Virus record (IMG/VR): IMGVR_UViG_3300022745_000158
Span: 1 to 20,903 of that record
Strand: one strand, 5' to 3'
Origin: a virus
DNA length: 20,903 nucleotides
Shown here in pieces: positions 20,043 to 20,903 of the stretch. The notes beneath the pieces are model-generated. The model was not told where the DNA came from. It did not search any database and saw only the letters and a program-made list of their open reading frames with translations. Position 1 is the first letter of the stretch; each line of letters starts with the position of its first letter. Made by a program: the position numbers and the translations under genes.

Positions 20043-20708
20043 ATGGCTATTCAATCTCTTACCCCACCATTTGAAGTCGGGCAAGTTTTTACGCGCCTTA
20101 CAGTTCTGACCCCAGGAATACCAATGTCTCTCTGTCAATGCAATTGTGGAAACACTCTTTTTGTTCGCAATTGGCATCTGAAGTCTGGTAATACGCGAAG
20201 TTGCGGGTGTTTGAATAAAGAGCGAGTATGGCAAAGTAATATAACGCATGGTCAGAGTAGGGGAGGAGGATACACAAAAGAATATGGGGTCTGGGTAAAT
20301 ATGAAGGCTCGTATCCTTCCTTCTTATGCGCATCCAGAACGCTATTACGATCGTGGGATAAAGGTCTGTGAAGGGTTGCAAACCTTTGAGAATTTTTTTG
20401 CCCTGCTCCACGAGAAACCAAGTCAAAAACATTCGCTTGATCGCAAAGATAACAATGGTCATTATTCGTGTGGGCGTTGTCCAGAGTGTTTGACAAGACA
20501 ATGGCCGATGAATGTAAGGTGGGCAACCTCGGCACAACAACAAGACAACAGAAGCGTCACTATCTGGATTACCTATCAAGAAGAAACACGAACGCCTCGG
20601 CAATGGGCAAGTCATCTTGGCGTCAACTTCATGCTGATCTATCGTCGGCTTCGTGATGGGTGGTCTATCGAACGCGCCCTGACGACTCCGGTACGACATT
20701 ATCCCTGA
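20043..20708 (+). CDS. second HNH-type homing endonuclease
   Basis: The 221-residue product is a diverged paralogue of the 17817 gene: the zinc part (LCQCNCGNTLF, SCGCLNKE), YGVWVNMKARIL, SLDRKDNNGHY and NVRWATSAQQQDNR, then the helical tail ending WSIERALT. It carries an extra Cys-rich insert, SCGRCPECLTRQW, between the catalytic-type core and NVRWAT. AAGGAG lies eight bases before ATG 20043. It again lies on the plus strand between leftward genes (transglycosylase and zinc-ribbon protein). Insertion of a free-standing homing gene is the likely origin. Confidence 0.8.
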   Translation: MAIQSLTPPFEVGQVFTRLTVLTPGIPMSLCQCNCGNTLFVRNWHLKSGNTRSCGCLNKERVWQSNITHGQSRGGGYTKEYGVWVNMKARILPSYAHPERYYDRGIKVCEGLQTFENFFALLHEKPSQKHSLDRKDNNGHYSCGRCPECLTRQWPMNVRWATSAQQQDNRSVTIWITYQEETRTPRQWASHLGVNFMLIYRRLRDGWSIERALTTPVRHYP

Positions 20709-20718
20709 TCTCACTTAT

Positions 20719-20903
20719 TTACCCCTTCCGCCCCACCGGCACCTCACCGCGCTGCCTCCCCGTCCAAAAGGTCTTACTGTGGCAGGCATCACAGGAAATA
20801 GAGCTATGCCGCAAGACCTTGCCGTTGTAGACCTCGTTGCGGTTCTCCCACGCAACCCACTGCGTGTTTCCACAGAACGTAAACTCACATCGTACTTCTG
20901 CCT
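20719..20903 (-). CDS. partial zinc-ribbon protein (5' end outside window)
   Basis: Reading leftward from the right edge, an open frame of 61 codons ends at TAA 20719-20721. The C-terminal part shows CEFTFCGNTQWVAWENRNEV, then SISCDACHSKTFWTGRQ and ends PVGRKG. The two Cys pairs, about 37 residues apart, suggest a zinc ribbon or HNH-like finger. The start lies outside the window. It is part of the leftward late module, upstream of the lysis cassette and cut off from it by the HNH insert. Confidence 0.55.
   Translation of the reverse strand, partial: AEVRCEFTFCGNTQWVAWENRNEVYNGKVLRHSSISCDACHSKTFWTGRQRGEVPVGRKG

Noticed and set aside
19938-20714. 258-residue minus-strand ORF opposite the second HNH gene
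   Set aside because: It is antisense to the HNH gene and would overlap the transglycosylase start; composition is unlike protein.
1-20903. tRNA, rRNA, integrase, insertion sequence or attachment site
   Set aside because: No cloverleaf, rRNA-like conserved block, transposase or tyrosine/serine recombinase motif was found on reading; a covariance-model scan would be needed to exclude a tRNA fully.

Overview
This window reads as part of the genome of a tailed double-stranded DNA phage (or prophage), probably from an uncultured lineage. Genes are short, tightly packed and often joined by ATGA-type stop/start overlaps. The left half carries phage recombination and replication genes; the right half carries tail/surface-type structural proteins and a lysis cassette. 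No integrase, terminase, portal or capsid gene is visible, so lifestyle and taxonomy cannot be settled here. Two secreted-type proteins have Ala-x-Ala/Gln signal-peptide ends of the kind common in Gram-negative bacteria, a weak hint about the host. Base composition is fairly G+C-rich, with visibly A+T-richer homing-endonuclease genes.

Layout. (1) 22-10256, + strand, early/middle module: a C5 cytosine methyltransferase, a zinc-ribbon protein, a structured leader, a RecT/Bet recombinase, a 'replication terminator'-type protein, a conserved phage DUF2303-like protein, a VRR-NUC nuclease, a DUF4177-like protein, and a replication initiator-like protein with four iterons inside its own coding sequence. 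A run of small unknown genes follows, then a protein with RAMP (Cas7-like) motifs, a G/T-rich tandem-repeat tract and one more unknown gene. (2) 10257-10388, convergent intergenic region. (3) 10389-19948 and on to the right edge, - strand, late module: two small proteins, a 694-residue protein made of about 18 Pro-rich repeats, structural proteins, two proteins sharing a beta-rich domain, FN3-like secreted proteins, a membrane/coiled-coil protein, a four-gene lysis cassette (unknown membrane protein, holin-like protein, second membrane protein, SLT-type transglycosylase), and a partial zinc-ribbon gene at the right edge.

Three putative homing endonucleases interrupt the late module: one GIY-YIG gene in the same direction as its neighbours (13127-13909) and two related HNH-type genes (17817-18452 and 20043-20708) facing against the late genes. 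The recombinase, nuclease, initiator and intragenic origin plausibly make one replication/recombination unit. The parts that standard families do not explain are the RAMP-like protein next to the 38/43-base repeat tract, the 694-residue repeat protein, an in-frame TGA in the gene after the initiator, a 21-residue Arg-rich peptide gene, and a leader of four stem-loops before the recombinase.
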